NCBI RefSeq assembly: GCF_018282095.1
Contig: NZ_CP074128.1
Span: forward strand, 62,001 to 126,000
Direction: 5' to 3'
DNA: 64,000 nt
Source of the DNA: Pseudovibrio brasiliensis
GTDB taxonomy: Bacteria; Pseudomonadota; Alphaproteobacteria; Rhizobiales; Stappiaceae
Positions within the stretch are counted from its first letter, which is position 1, and each line of letters opens with the position of its first letter. This document shows positions 54,306-62,513 of the stretch, piece after piece. Below the pieces are notes generated by a model that searched no databases, was not told the DNA's origin, and worked only from the letters and a program-made list of their open reading frames with translations. The translations under genes and the position numbers were made by a program.

Positions 54306-55229
54306 ATGATGCCCAAGGCGCTTTCAGCTCACTCCAACACCTCTGGCCCTCCTGCATTCATGCAGAACCTGCGGGATATTGCAGAAATTACGCCACTGCT
54401 TGTGGTTTTGCTGGGGCTGTTTGGAGGCGCCGTTGTTCTGGGCGTTCTGCAAAGCTTTGGCTATGCGCCGTGGTTTGGCATCAACGAGTTTCCAACTACT
54501 GAGTATTATGAACGCCTCTGGCTTTCCTCCGACTTCTGGATCTCTCTCGGACTGACGCTTTATTACGGTTTTGCTGCAACGCTGATTGGCCTGGTAGTCT
54601 CCGTTCCGTTGAGCATTGCGCTTTCCAAAAAGTTCAAAGCGTCCCGCCTGTTTGGTACCCTCATTCGCCTGCCTTTGATGGTGCCTTATACGGTTGGTAT
54701 TGCGCTGGCATTGGTGATGTTGGGCAATGGCGGCCTGCTCTCTCGCATTTCTGCCGGGCTTGGCCTAATTGACGATCCTTCGCAGTTTGTGCAGATCCTC
54801 AAAACCCATTGGGGCTGCGGGATCATCGCCGTTTATGTCTGGAAGCAGGTGCCATTCATGACGCTGACCCTCTCTGCTGTTCTGGCCCGCAAAGGAGAGG
54901 ATACCGTGGAGGCCGCCATGGTGCTGGGAGCAAGTTCCAGACAGATCTTCTGGCGCGTCACGCTCCCGCAGATCATGCCGGGCATTGTCTCTGCTTCGCT
55001 CATCTGTTTTGCGTTCAACATCGGCGCTTTTGAAGCCCCGCTTATTCTGGGCGGCGGCTATCCGGATACTCTGCCGGTGCTGGCGTGGCGGTACTTTCAG
55101 GATGCGAACTACGCCTTTCAGCTGCAGGGCATGGCTGTGGTTGTGTCTCTGGCCTTGGTTTCTGGCGTTTTCCTTGGTGTTTATTTGCTGGGCTACCGCA
55201 GATGGGAACGTGCACGGGGGCGTGTGTAA
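54306..55229 (+). CDS. ABC transporter permease (YnjC N-half type)
   Basis: A 307-residue permease with six main helices after a 20-residue leader: LLVVLLGLFGGAVVLGVL, ISLGLTLYYGFAATLIGLVV, and the EAA loop DTVEAAMVLGASSRQIFWRVTLP (E-A-A-x3-G). E. coli YnjC is a fused double permease; here the two halves are separate genes. The Met at 54306 was taken from three adjacent start codons; an internal Met at 54360 is also possible. It overlaps the next permease by one base (TAATG). Confidence 0.9.
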   Translation: MMPKALSAHSNTSGPPAFMQNLRDIAEITPLLVVLLGLFGGAVVLGVLQSFGYAPWFGINEFPTTEYYERLWLSSDFWISLGLTLYYGFAATLIGLVVSVPLSIALSKKFKASRLFGTLIRLPLMVPYTVGIALALVMLGNGGLLSRISAGLGLIDDPSQFVQILKTHWGCGIIAVYVWKQVPFMTLTLSAVLARKGEDTVEAAMVLGASSRQIFWRVTLPQIMPGIVSASLICFAFNIGAFEAPLILGGGYPDTLPVLAWRYFQDANYAFQLQGMAVVVSLALVSGVFLGVYLLGYRRWERARGRV

Positions 55230-56080
55230 TGATCAGCCAAACCTCCAAACTCCGCGATCTTAAGGCGATCAGCCCTTGGCAGCGTCTCCTCGTGCTGACC
55301 ATGGCAACCTTCACCATCGCGCCATTTGCTCCGCTGATCATCCAGTCACTGGCCTTCCGTTGGGCGTGGCCGAACATACTGCCAACGGTGTGGTGGCATG
55401 AGCAGCGTGAACGCTCGCCGTTTCCATTGGCGTGGGATTATGTGTTTTCGCCCAGCTCCCGCGTTGGGGAGGCAACCCTCAACACGCTCGGTATTGGCAT
55501 TGCAGTGACGTTGCTATGTCTGCTCATCTGTCTACCCGCTGCGCGCGTGCTGGCGCAGCGCAACTTCCGTGGCAAAAACCAACTGGAGTTTTTGATCGCT
55601 CTGCCGCTTCTTCTGCCGGAAGCTGCCATTGGCATTGCTTTGCTGATGATCTTTATTTCGCTGGGTCTTGCTGGTACTTATGCGGGCGTGATTGTGGTCC
55701 ATCTGATCCCAACCATTCCCTACATGGTGCGCATGCTCACAGCTGTCTATCAGGGGCATGGCACGGATGCTGAAGACCATGCCCGCGTTCTTGGCGCCAA
55801 TCGCAGGCAGATCTTCTTCCGTGTGACGCTGCCCATGATCCTGCCGGGTGTCATCGCAGGCTGCCTGTTCACCTTTCTGGTCTCAACCAACCTGTTTTTG
55901 CTGACGTTCTTCATTGGTCAGGGCCAAATCATCACCCTGCCAACGCTGCTGTTTGCCAAAATTTCCGGCGGCGCACTGGACGCAACTGGCGCAGGCATAG
56001 CCCTGATAGCCTCTATCCCCGGCATCATCCTGCTGATCTTTACAGACCGCTTTATCCGGAACTATCCGCTTGCAGAGTAA
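55229..56080 (+). CDS. ABC transporter permease (YnjC C-half type)
   Basis: A 283-residue permease, partner of the previous gene. Helices include LLVLTMATFTIAPFAPLII, NTLGIGIAVTLLCLLICL and AAIGIALLMIFISLGLAGTY, and the EAA loop is EDHARVLGANRRQIFFRVTLP. The ATG at 55229 sits in the TAATG overlap; upstream in-frame Met codons belong to a different frame of the first permease. It is the last gene of the operon, 110 bases before the putative effector gene, with a hairpin between. Confidence 0.9.
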   Translation: MISQTSKLRDLKAISPWQRLLVLTMATFTIAPFAPLIIQSLAFRWAWPNILPTVWWHEQRERSPFPLAWDYVFSPSSRVGEATLNTLGIGIAVTLLCLLICLPAARVLAQRNFRGKNQLEFLIALPLLLPEAAIGIALLMIFISLGLAGTYAGVIVVHLIPTIPYMVRMLTAVYQGHGTDAEDHARVLGANRRQIFFRVTLPMILPGVIAGCLFTFLVSTNLFLLTFFIGQGQIITLPTLLFAKISGGALDATGAGIALIASIPGIILLIFTDRFIRNYPLAE

Positions 56081-56097
56081 TACCCTGAAAAATTAGG

Positions 56098-56116
56098 GAC
56101 TTTAAAAACTAAAGTC
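56098..56116 (+). terminator. Inverted repeat after the ABC operon
   Basis: GACTTTA-AAAAC-TAAAGTC, a perfect seven-bp AT-rich stem followed by TGTCTTGTTC, immediately preceded by another short repeat CCCT...AGGG. It may terminate the operon or be an operator for the next gene. Confidence 0.45.
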
Positions 56117-56190
56117 TGTCTTGTTCAACACACCTGAAGGGAGCGCCGTTGGTTAGAGTCCGGCCATCGGAAGAACTTTAGGCATTAGAT

Positions 56191-57651
56191 ATGACAGACA
56201 TTTCAGTTGGCGGTGTATCCTCGCACTATACCCCGCTTGAAGTGAATGCACCGGCAGCTCAACAGGCGGCAGAGCTGGACGGTCATACAGTTTCAAAATC
56301 ACTTGGAACGCGGATTAGTGAAGGCTGGAATAATTTCACCAGCAAAATATCCGGATTTTTTGAAAGTGTTTCCAGCAAATACAATGATTGGAAACAAGCT
56401 CGGGCCGATGCGGTTGTTGAGCGTCAGCAGGAAACAGCAAAGGGCGCTGCTTCTGAAATTATAGGCAGCTTGAAAGACGGTAGGTTGGTGGAGGCCTACC
56501 AGAGCTTTACGCAGCTGCATAGCGTGGCAGAGAATCTGCAGCCAGAAAACCCACGTGCGTTCGTTTCTGAAAAACTGCAGGAAGCAGCAGTTCAGCTTTC
56601 GACGCAAGACCGTGAAGCAATCCGCCTTCATGATTTTAAAGAGGATGGCGAACGTCTTGTTCGTGATCATTCTGCGCATGCAGTGCGTTCGCTGCATATC
56701 TCAGAAGGACTGGTGAAATCCGGCCTGATGTCCGTCAGTGACCTCAGTGCGGAAATCAACTTTATCGAAGACGTCAAAAGCGAAATTCCTACAGCGTTGA
56801 AGCTGGTCAAGAACGAGCTGAAAGGTCAGGCGCTTGCGGACGTTCGAAGCGTCTCCCAAGGGCTTTTCCCGGTTGCTGATGATGGCACGGTGAATACAAC
56901 GCGCAATGACGTCCAGATTTTCCGGAGTGATCACAACGAGACACCTGGAGAAGTGCTCAAGCACACCGGCGAGAACTATCTGACAAAAAGTAGTTTTGAG
57001 AATGTTGGTGGCGTGGACGTCTCGTGTAAGGCGGTGGCTGACTGGCCGCGTTCAAACATCAACTTTGTAGATGGTGACCGCACGCACAACACAACCAACA
57101 CCGGAGGGCCGGATGAGGCACCTGCAAAGGTCGCTGAATCTGTTGCGTTTGCCCGGGAGTTTACTGGCTCTGATGAGGCTACAAAGGTTCTTTCCAGTGT
57201 CGTGCACCAGTATGGTTGGCGAGACCTTTCCTCCAAGATGGTGAATGATGAGGGTCAGTACGTCCACCTCGCGTTAGCTCCCAAAGAGTATGCTTTTGCA
57301 AATGTGCACGGCTCTGACGGTGTGAGACAGGTTGATAATCCTGGCAAACAGGTTGGTGGTGCAGAGTTTACGGTCACCAAGACGGAAAGTGGTGACTTCA
57401 AAGTTGCGATTGATTGGGAGCTGCTGGCCGTTGGGATCAAGGGTGAAAACGGGAATACCGTTTTGTTTGACCCGCGCAATCCAACCCATGCCGCGAACAC
57501 TGATGAAGAGAAGGCAAGCGGCATTTCGAGTGCACTCTCCATTCAGTTAGATGGAGAGATTCTCATCTCTGGTGAGGCTGCCGCGCGCGGTGAATTAGAG
57601 CTTCTGGACAGCTCGTTTGAGCATACCTTCACCGGGAAGCTAACTCTTTAA
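56191..57651 (+). CDS. Putative type III secretion effector (unknown family)
   Basis: A 486-residue soluble protein without a Sec signal. The first 40 residues are rich in Ser, Thr, Ala, Gln and Val (MTDISVGGVSSHYTPLEVNA), as in type III secretion signals. Residues 40-140 are helical and charged (chaperone-binding-like). A middle helical domain spans about 140-220, and the C-terminal 260 residues look beta-rich, with histidine/asparagine-rich stretches (HNTTNTGGPDEAP) and a conserved-looking region (SSVVHQYGWRDLSSKM to TFTGKLTL). I recognise no catalytic family. The key evidence is context: a CesT-like chaperone gene follows on the same strand. Alternatives are a secreted adhesin or a substrate of another chaperone-dependent exporter. 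Confidence 0.7.
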   Translation: MTDISVGGVSSHYTPLEVNAPAAQQAAELDGHTVSKSLGTRISEGWNNFTSKISGFFESVSSKYNDWKQARADAVVERQQETAKGAASEIIGSLKDGRLVEAYQSFTQLHSVAENLQPENPRAFVSEKLQEAAVQLSTQDREAIRLHDFKEDGERLVRDHSAHAVRSLHISEGLVKSGLMSVSDLSAEINFIEDVKSEIPTALKLVKNELKGQALADVRSVSQGLFPVADDGTVNTTRNDVQIFRSDHNETPGEVLKHTGENYLTKSSFENVGGVDVSCKAVADWPRSNINFVDGDRTHNTTNTGGPDEAPAKVAESVAFAREFTGSDEATKVLSSVVHQYGWRDLSSKMVNDEGQYVHLALAPKEYAFANVHGSDGVRQVDNPGKQVGGAEFTVTKTESGDFKVAIDWELLAVGIKGENGNTVLFDPRNPTHAANTDEEKASGISSALSIQLDGEILISGEAAARGELELLDSSFEHTFTGKLTL

Positions 57652-57819
57652 ACTGACGACAACACGAGAGGAAAAGCAGTGCAAACGGCTTGGGCACCCT
57701 CTCGTGTAATTCAACACCCGGCGTCCTTTGTAACCTCGCAAGAGGTTCAAAAGCGCTGGGTTTTGCGCCATTTGCGAGCAGGAGACGCAAATGGCCTTTC
57801 AAAACAAAAGGGGCATCAT

Positions 57820-58299
57820 ATGGAACTGGTTGAAACCGTAATCCGGCAGTTTGGCGAGACGATCGGGTTGTCTGACCTGAAACTAGACAGCGAAAACATC
57901 TGCTCATTGACCGTTGATGGTGAGATCGAGGTGTTTTTTCAGATTCTGGATTTCAAAACAAACGTCATCCGGTTGAACAGCAAACTGGCGAACCTGAACA
58001 GCGTGCCAAAGTCGCTCTACCAGCACTTGCTGGAGGCAAACTACAACGGCATTGGAACAGGTGCGGCAGCGCTTTCCATCAACCTGCGTAGCTCTGAAGT
58101 GCTGCTGACACAGGCTATTCAGGCAGACAAGCTTTCAGCTGAAGAGTTTGCTGACACTGTGAAGTTGTTTGTGAAGTACACGAGCTTCTGGGTGCAGGAA
58201 TTGGTGGAGCTGGCCAAGTTCCCGTCAGATGATCCGGTCTCCATGCCGGAGATGCCGGTCGATAACCTGAGTTCCCAGATGCAATACCTGATGCCTTAA
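57820..58299 (+). CDS. CesT-family type III secretion chaperone
   Basis: A 159-residue acidic protein. VETVIRQFGETIGLSDLKLDSENICSLTVDG, then IEVFFQILDFKTNVIRLNSKLA, LYQHLLEANYNGIGTGAAALSINLRSSEVLLTQAI and LSAEEFADTVKLFVKYTSFWVQEL is the alpha-beta-beta-beta-alpha-beta-beta-alpha layout of the Tir-chaperone (CesT) family (class I effector chaperones). ATG 57820 has AAGGGG upstream; a longer in-frame start at 57679 is not conserved in character. It lies 168 bases after the effector-like gene. No secretion apparatus gene is in the window, so the machine must be elsewhere. Confidence 0.85.
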   Translation: MELVETVIRQFGETIGLSDLKLDSENICSLTVDGEIEVFFQILDFKTNVIRLNSKLANLNSVPKSLYQHLLEANYNGIGTGAAALSINLRSSEVLLTQAIQADKLSAEEFADTVKLFVKYTSFWVQELVELAKFPSDDPVSMPEMPVDNLSSQMQYLMP

Positions 58300-58409
58300 A
58301 CAGCCGGTGCGAGACTTCGGACTTGCTTAAGATCTGAGGTCTCGCAAATCGGGTGGGTTTTGGTTGCGTATCGCTCAATAGTTCTCCCAGTGAACCACTG
58401 GAGGGAACT

Positions 58410-59165
58410 ATGGAACTACATGGACAGACGATTATCGTAACAGGCGCAAGCAGCGGCATCGGTGCTGCTGCTGCCGAACTCTTCGCATCAGAAGGCGCCA
58501 ATGTTGTACTGGGTGCCAGACGCGAAGCTGAGCTTGCTCAACTGGCGAGCGGTATTACAGAGCAAGGCGGTTCGGCGACGTATCTTGCGGGTGATGTCAC
58601 TAATGAAGCCTATGCTTCTGCGCTGGTTGAACATGCCCTTAACACCTATGGCAGGCTGCACGGTGCATTCAACAATGCGGGGATCATGGGAGACATGGAG
58701 CCGGTGCCGGAGATGGACACGGACAACTGGAATGGCGTACTGCGCACGAACCTGACCAGCGCCTTCTATGCAGCCAAAGCGCAGATCCCGGTGCTTAAAA
58801 ATGCCAGTCAGAGCGCTATTGTTTTCACCTCATCCTTCGTTGGCCACACCAACAGCGGCATGCCGGGCATGGGAGCGTATGCTGCCAGTAAGGCAGGATT
58901 GGTAGGTCTGGTGAAGTCACTGGCGGCGGATCATGGGCCAGACGGCATCCGCATCAATGCTCTGCTGCCGGGTGGCACGAAAACAGCTATGGCAGGCGAT
59001 GACCCGGAAGGACATGCCTTCATCTCCAACCTTCACCCACTCAAGCGCATGGCAAACCCAAAAGAGATTGCGCAGGCCGCTCTGTTCTTACTGTCAGATC
59101 GAGCAAGCTTTGTAACGGGCAGTGCCATGACGGCAGATGGTGGGGTGTCTATTCGGCTGGTTTGA
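58410..59165 (+). CDS. Classical SDR-family oxidoreductase
   Basis: A 251-residue glucose/ribitol-dehydrogenase-like SDR with TGASSGIG (11-18), NNAGIMG, and Tyr157/Lys161 in YAASKAG, ending SAMTADGGVSIRLV. ATG 58410 has GGAGGG six bases upstream. An NAD(P)-dependent keto or hydroxy substrate is expected, but not identifiable. It is closed by a strong bidirectional terminator 15 bases after its stop. Confidence 0.92.
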   Translation: MELHGQTIIVTGASSGIGAAAAELFASEGANVVLGARREAELAQLASGITEQGGSATYLAGDVTNEAYASALVEHALNTYGRLHGAFNNAGIMGDMEPVPEMDTDNWNGVLRTNLTSAFYAAKAQIPVLKNASQSAIVFTSSFVGHTNSGMPGMGAYAASKAGLVGLVKSLAADHGPDGIRINALLPGGTKTAMAGDDPEGHAFISNLHPLKRMANPKEIAQAALFLLSDRASFVTGSAMTADGGVSIRLV

Positions 59166-59177
59166 GTCTTGGGAACA

Positions 59178-59206
59178 AAAAGGGGAGGCGTTGCCTCCCT
59201 TTATTT
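59178..59206. terminator. Bidirectional terminator between SDR and the convergent small gene
   Basis: AAAAAGGGGAGGC-GTT-GCCTCCCTTTATTT: a seven-bp perfect GC stem with tri-loop, A-tract on one side and T-tract on the other, so it works in both directions. It overlaps the stop codon of the leftward gene. Confidence 0.9.
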
Positions 59207-59680
59207 ATTCAGGAGCTTGTGTCCCTGCAGTTGAAGCCCTGCTTCCGCGATACGCTTTTCCCATGCTTTGAGCGTGCCAATGCCAGCGGGCTTTTCAAAA
59301 AGGCCAGCCTCTTCAGCCGCCTTCGTCAAAGCAGCGTACATCGGAAAGTTGGGATCACCATCCGGCAGCAGCAGTTCCTTGCGATGCAGGATGGGTGGGT
59401 TATCGCGCTTGGAATAGTCGATGGATTTGCTGGTTTGGGTGGCAAGATCAAACGTGACTGAATGCAGCAGGGCAGGGAAGGCGGAGCTCTCAAAGTCCTC
59501 GTAATGCAACAAGGAGACTTTGTCCTTCGCGATCTTGCAAAGGTTCCATGGTGTATCCGGGTGTTTTGCCGTGACCTGAGCCAATCGATCAGTGTCTTCC
59601 GGTGCGAGCAGATCGACTCCAGAGCGGTGCAAGTAGAGCCAGCCACCAACCCGGCGGCCAATTTTTGTCTTTTGAGCCAT
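59201..59680 (-). CDS. Stand-alone protein resembling the HR...NPPILHRKE part of DNA-phosphorothioation-associated methyltransferases
   Basis: A 159-residue soluble protein. KTKIGRRVGGWLYLHRSGVDLL, KDKVSLLHYEDFESSAFPALLHSV, DYSKRDNPPILHRKELLLPD and FPMYAALTKAAEEAGLF match, from memory, the non-methyltransferase part of dnd-related putative methyltransferases. There is no SAM-binding motif, so it cannot be the methyltransferase itself. Conserved His, Arg and Lys in HRS and ILHRKE suggest nucleic-acid or nucleotide binding, but the function is unknown. No dnd genes are adjacent. It is convergent with the SDR and shares its terminator. Confidence 0.65.
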   Translation of the reverse strand: MAQKTKIGRRVGGWLYLHRSGVDLLAPEDTDRLAQVTAKHPDTPWNLCKIAKDKVSLLHYEDFESSAFPALLHSVTFDLATQTSKSIDYSKRDNPPILHRKELLLPDGDPNFPMYAALTKAAEEAGLFEKPAGIGTLKAWEKRIAEAGLQLQGHKLLNK

Positions 59681-59746
59681 GGCTCTTATCTAACTGAAAC
59701 CATCTGGAAGTGCAGTTCAAATCCGGGTGTTCGTATCAGGAGAAGC

Positions 59747-59783
59747 AAAAACGCACCGCCTTGAGGAGGTAGGCGGTGCGTTT
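59747..59783 (-). terminator. Terminator after the isochorismatase-like gene
   Basis: Thirteen-bp perfect stem AAACGCACCGCCT / AGGCGGTGCGTTT with a nine-base loop; on the minus strand it is followed by TTTTTG, six bases beyond the hydrolase stop codon. Confidence 0.9.
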
Positions 59784-59788
59784 GGTGG

Positions 59789-60616
59789 TTAAGCCTGAAG
59801 CAGCTTAACAGCTTCGTCCGTTGTCCAGACGGCGTTCGCAATGAAGCGGAAGTTGGTCAGAGCGGCCAGATAGCCATCACCATCCGGAATAACAGCTGCC
59901 GCTGTGCCATCACTCACCACAGCAACCTCGAAGCCCTGCTCGATCAGCTCACGCATATGGCTCTCGGTGCAAAGGTTTGCAGACATACCAGCCAGGATCA
60001 CCTGATCTACACCCTGCTTGCGCAGCTGAAGCGAAAGGTCGTTGGTGTCGTTGCCGTAAACCTTGTGCGGGGAGGTGACGATGGTTTTGCCATCGTTGAT
60101 GTAAGGCTTGTACACGTCCAGCCAGTCTGCGCCGGAACCTTCAAAACCGTCCACATTGAGAGCGCCTTTGCGATCGAACATGCCGATGTTGTGCATCAGC
60201 TTTTCCAACGCGCCTTCAAACTTCCAGCCGTGATCAGTTGGGTAATAGTAGTGAGGAGAAACAGCAACGGTGATGTCCGCTGCCTTTGCAGCTTTGAACA
60301 GACGCTCGATGTTGTTTACGGTGTTGTTGCGGGTCACGCTCTCGCCTACAACACCCCAGGTCACGCCATCAGGAGACAGGAAGTCGTTCTGTGGGTCAGT
60401 CACCACAAGTGCAGCGCGGCTCAGGTCCAGCTTCATATCACTTGGAGGCAGAACAGACTTTGCTGGTGGTGCGTATGGGTCTTTCACTTTGTCCTGTGCT
60501 TTGGCGTGCGCTACACCTGCAACTGCTGCACCTCCAACAGCTGCTGCAGCGGTCAGGCCACCGCGCAGAGCATCACGGCGGCTGAGTGTTTTCTTGTGAT
60601 CATGGTCGTTACACAT
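59789..60616 (-). CDS. Tat-exported isochorismatase-family cysteine hydrolase
   Basis: A 275-residue protein with a twin-arginine signal (TLSRRDALRGG then an Ala/Gly/Val stretch, cleavage after AHA) followed by an isochorismatase-like domain. The catalytic triad can be placed as Asp74 (VVTDPQNDF), Lys185 (SPHKVYGND) and Cys216 (SANLCTES). Family reactions include hydrolysis of nicotinamide, ureidoacrylate and other amides, or isochorismate cleavage; the periplasmic location is unusual for the family. ATG 60616 has AAGGAA upstream; an earlier in-frame start is not conserved. Divergent from the AraC regulator. Confidence 0.88.
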   Translation of the reverse strand: MCNDHDHKKTLSRRDALRGGLTAAAAVGGAAVAGVAHAKAQDKVKDPYAPPAKSVLPPSDMKLDLSRAALVVTDPQNDFLSPDGVTWGVVGESVTRNNTVNNIERLFKAAKAADITVAVSPHYYYPTDHGWKFEGALEKLMHNIGMFDRKGALNVDGFEGSGADWLDVYKPYINDGKTIVTSPHKVYGNDTNDLSLQLRKQGVDQVILAGMSANLCTESHMRELIEQGFEVAVVSDGTAAAVIPDGDGYLAALTNFRFIANAVWTTDEAVKLLQA

Positions 60617-60702
60617 CGTCTGTTCCTTCTCGTGTTTGATGAAGAGAAGATGGGAGATGCCATGTGCCTTATGGTCCAAAATTGGTACCTTTTCGTCCTG
60701 AT

Positions 60703-61650
60703 ATGTATCATTCCATCGCTCAGGTCGTTATAGAAGTCTGCATGGATATGCATTTTATTCTCGATGAAATGGAGATACAGGCCCACCCGTTTGCCTTATG
60801 CGAGCTGAACGGTGCCTGTGACCTCGATCTGGACAAAGACCCTTTAGCGACCCTGCATTATGTGTTGGCTGGGGAAGGGGAACTCGTGCTTCCGGGACGC
60901 CCCGCGATCCCCGTACGCAAAGGCTCGTTGATCCTTGTGCCTGCACTCAAAAAACACGTGCTGCGCAGTTTTGGGCAGGTTCAGGATCCGATCCCCAGCT
61001 GCAATCCTGACAAGCTGAAGATGGCACATCTGATCCATAACAGTGAGAGCCAGGACAAAGGCCAGCTCATTGCCATCTGCTCCCGCATTTCGCTCAGTCT
61101 GCGGCAAATGGAAAACCTGATTGATCTGTTGCAGGAACCGATTGTTGAGTATCAGGCCGGTGAAGATGCCTGTGAAGCGCCAATCCGCCGGTTGCTTCTG
61201 GAACTTGCTAACCCGGCACCGGGCAGCCTAGCTATGGTGCGCGCTCTGCTGATGCAATGCATGATCGAGCTGATGCGCCGCCGTTTCAATGATCAGCATG
61301 GTGGGCTGGAATGGATGGCCGCGCTACGTGACCCACGCATGTGGCCAGTACTTCGCCATATCCTCGATACACCGGGCGAGCTACATTCCGTGGAAAGCCT
61401 CGCGTCCCTTGCAGGCATGAGCCGCAGCGGGTTTGCCAAACGCTTTCAGGAAGCTTATGGCAGTGGCCCCATGGAGCTGCTGCGAGATGTCCGCATGCGC
61501 CGTGCTGCCACCATGCTGCTGGAAACTGACCACCCCATTGAGCGCGTCTCGCACCTCATCGGCTTCCGCAGCCGCAGCGCCTTCTCCCGCGCCTTCGAAG
61601 CCGCCATCGGCATCTCACCACAGAAGTTCCGCATGCAGCGGAAAAACTAA
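60703..61650 (+). CDS. AraC-family transcriptional regulator (cupin sensor)
   Basis: A 315-residue protein: N-terminal cupin-like sensor (ATLHYVLAGEGELVLPGRPAIPVRKGSLILVP) and C-terminal double helix-turn-helix (SVESLASLAGMSRSGFAKRFQEAYGSGPMELL, ERVSHLIGFRSRSAFSRAFEAAIGISPQKFR). It is divergent from the hydrolase gene, 86 bases apart by the chosen start, and so likely controls it. The N-terminus is uncertain: GTG 60664, ATG 60703 and ATG 60742 are all in frame. Its 3' end overlaps that of yjjW by four bases (convergent). Confidence 0.88.
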   Translation: MYHSIAQVVIEVCMDMHFILDEMEIQAHPFALCELNGACDLDLDKDPLATLHYVLAGEGELVLPGRPAIPVRKGSLILVPALKKHVLRSFGQVQDPIPSCNPDKLKMAHLIHNSESQDKGQLIAICSRISLSLRQMENLIDLLQEPIVEYQAGEDACEAPIRRLLLELANPAPGSLAMVRALLMQCMIELMRRRFNDQHGGLEWMAALRDPRMWPVLRHILDTPGELHSVESLASLAGMSRSGFAKRFQEAYGSGPMELLRDVRMRRAATMLLETDHPIERVSHLIGFRSRSAFSRAFEAAIGISPQKFRMQRKN

Positions 61651-62513
61651 ATATAAACCGCTGGCGTCACCACGTTCGTCAGCCCCGCTGACCGCAACTC
61701 TGCGGCGATGCGTTCTACCTCTGGCTCTTTCATAGTGGGCCAGGTGAGGGCTTCGCCTTTGACGCCGTGGTGTTGGTAGGCGTTGAGGCGCAAAGGCAGG
61801 TTGGGGCTCAGGGTTTCAACGAAACTACTGAGTTCTCTGATCTCTTCAGGGCTATCTGTGCGATCTGGAATGAGCAGATAGCGCAGTTCGTGTAGCTTGC
61901 CTGCCGCGAAGAGCAGCTTGGCGGAGGCAAGGACGCGCTCGTTTTGGCGCGTGGTAAGCAGGCTGTGTAGGGTGTTATCGAAGGCTTTGATGTCCAGCAT
62001 TACGCCATCAGTAACGGGCAGAACTGTCTTCCATGCAGCTTCAGGCAGATAGCCGTTGCTGTCGATGAAGCAGGTCAGATCCTTTAGCTTCTCATCGGAC
62101 TTGATAGCCGTGAACAGAGCAAGAATGAACTTCAGTTGCGTGGTTGCCTCACCGCCGGAAATGGTGATGCCATTCAGGAACGGTTTATTCTGGTACAAAA
62201 GTGCCAGAACATCATCAACACTGTACTGGGTTACCTTAGGGTTGGCGTTGATGGGGCAGACGTCCAGGCACTTATCGCATTGATCGCAGATGCTTGGATC
62301 GTGCACCACCTTGCCTTGCACCATGGTCAGAGCGCCGGTTGGGCACTCTGGCACGCAGTCACCACAGTCGTTGCACAGCTTCATGGTGTGCGGATTGTGA
62401 CAGGTTGGACAGGCGAAGTTGCAGCCTTGCAGAAACAGGACAAGCCGGTTGCCCGGCCCGTCCACGCAAGAGAACTTTAAAACCTTACTGACTGTAGCGA
62501 GGGGCAAGTTCAT
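61647..62513 (-). CDS. yjjW: YjjW-family glycyl-radical enzyme activase (radical SAM)
   Basis: A 288-residue radical-SAM activase. The SAM cluster cysteines are Cys31, Cys35 and Cys38 (CNFACPTC). Two ferredoxin-type [4Fe-4S] clusters follow: Cys47/50/53/57 and Cys76/79/82/86. GITISGGEATTQ is the SAM-binding GGE motif, and MLDIKAFD follows. It installs the glycyl radical on the YjjI-type enzyme, whose gene it overlaps by 29 bases. The product works anaerobically. An oxygen-sensitive enzyme pair in a mostly aerobic-looking window fits a facultative life style. Confidence 0.95.
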   Translation of the reverse strand: MNLPLATVSKVLKFSCVDGPGNRLVLFLQGCNFACPTCHNPHTMKLCNDCGDCVPECPTGALTMVQGKVVHDPSICDQCDKCLDVCPINANPKVTQYSVDDVLALLYQNKPFLNGITISGGEATTQLKFILALFTAIKSDEKLKDLTCFIDSNGYLPEAAWKTVLPVTDGVMLDIKAFDNTLHSLLTTRQNERVLASAKLLFAAGKLHELRYLLIPDRTDSPEEIRELSSFVETLSPNLPLRLNAYQHHGVKGEALTWPTMKEPEVERIAAELRSAGLTNVVTPAVYI

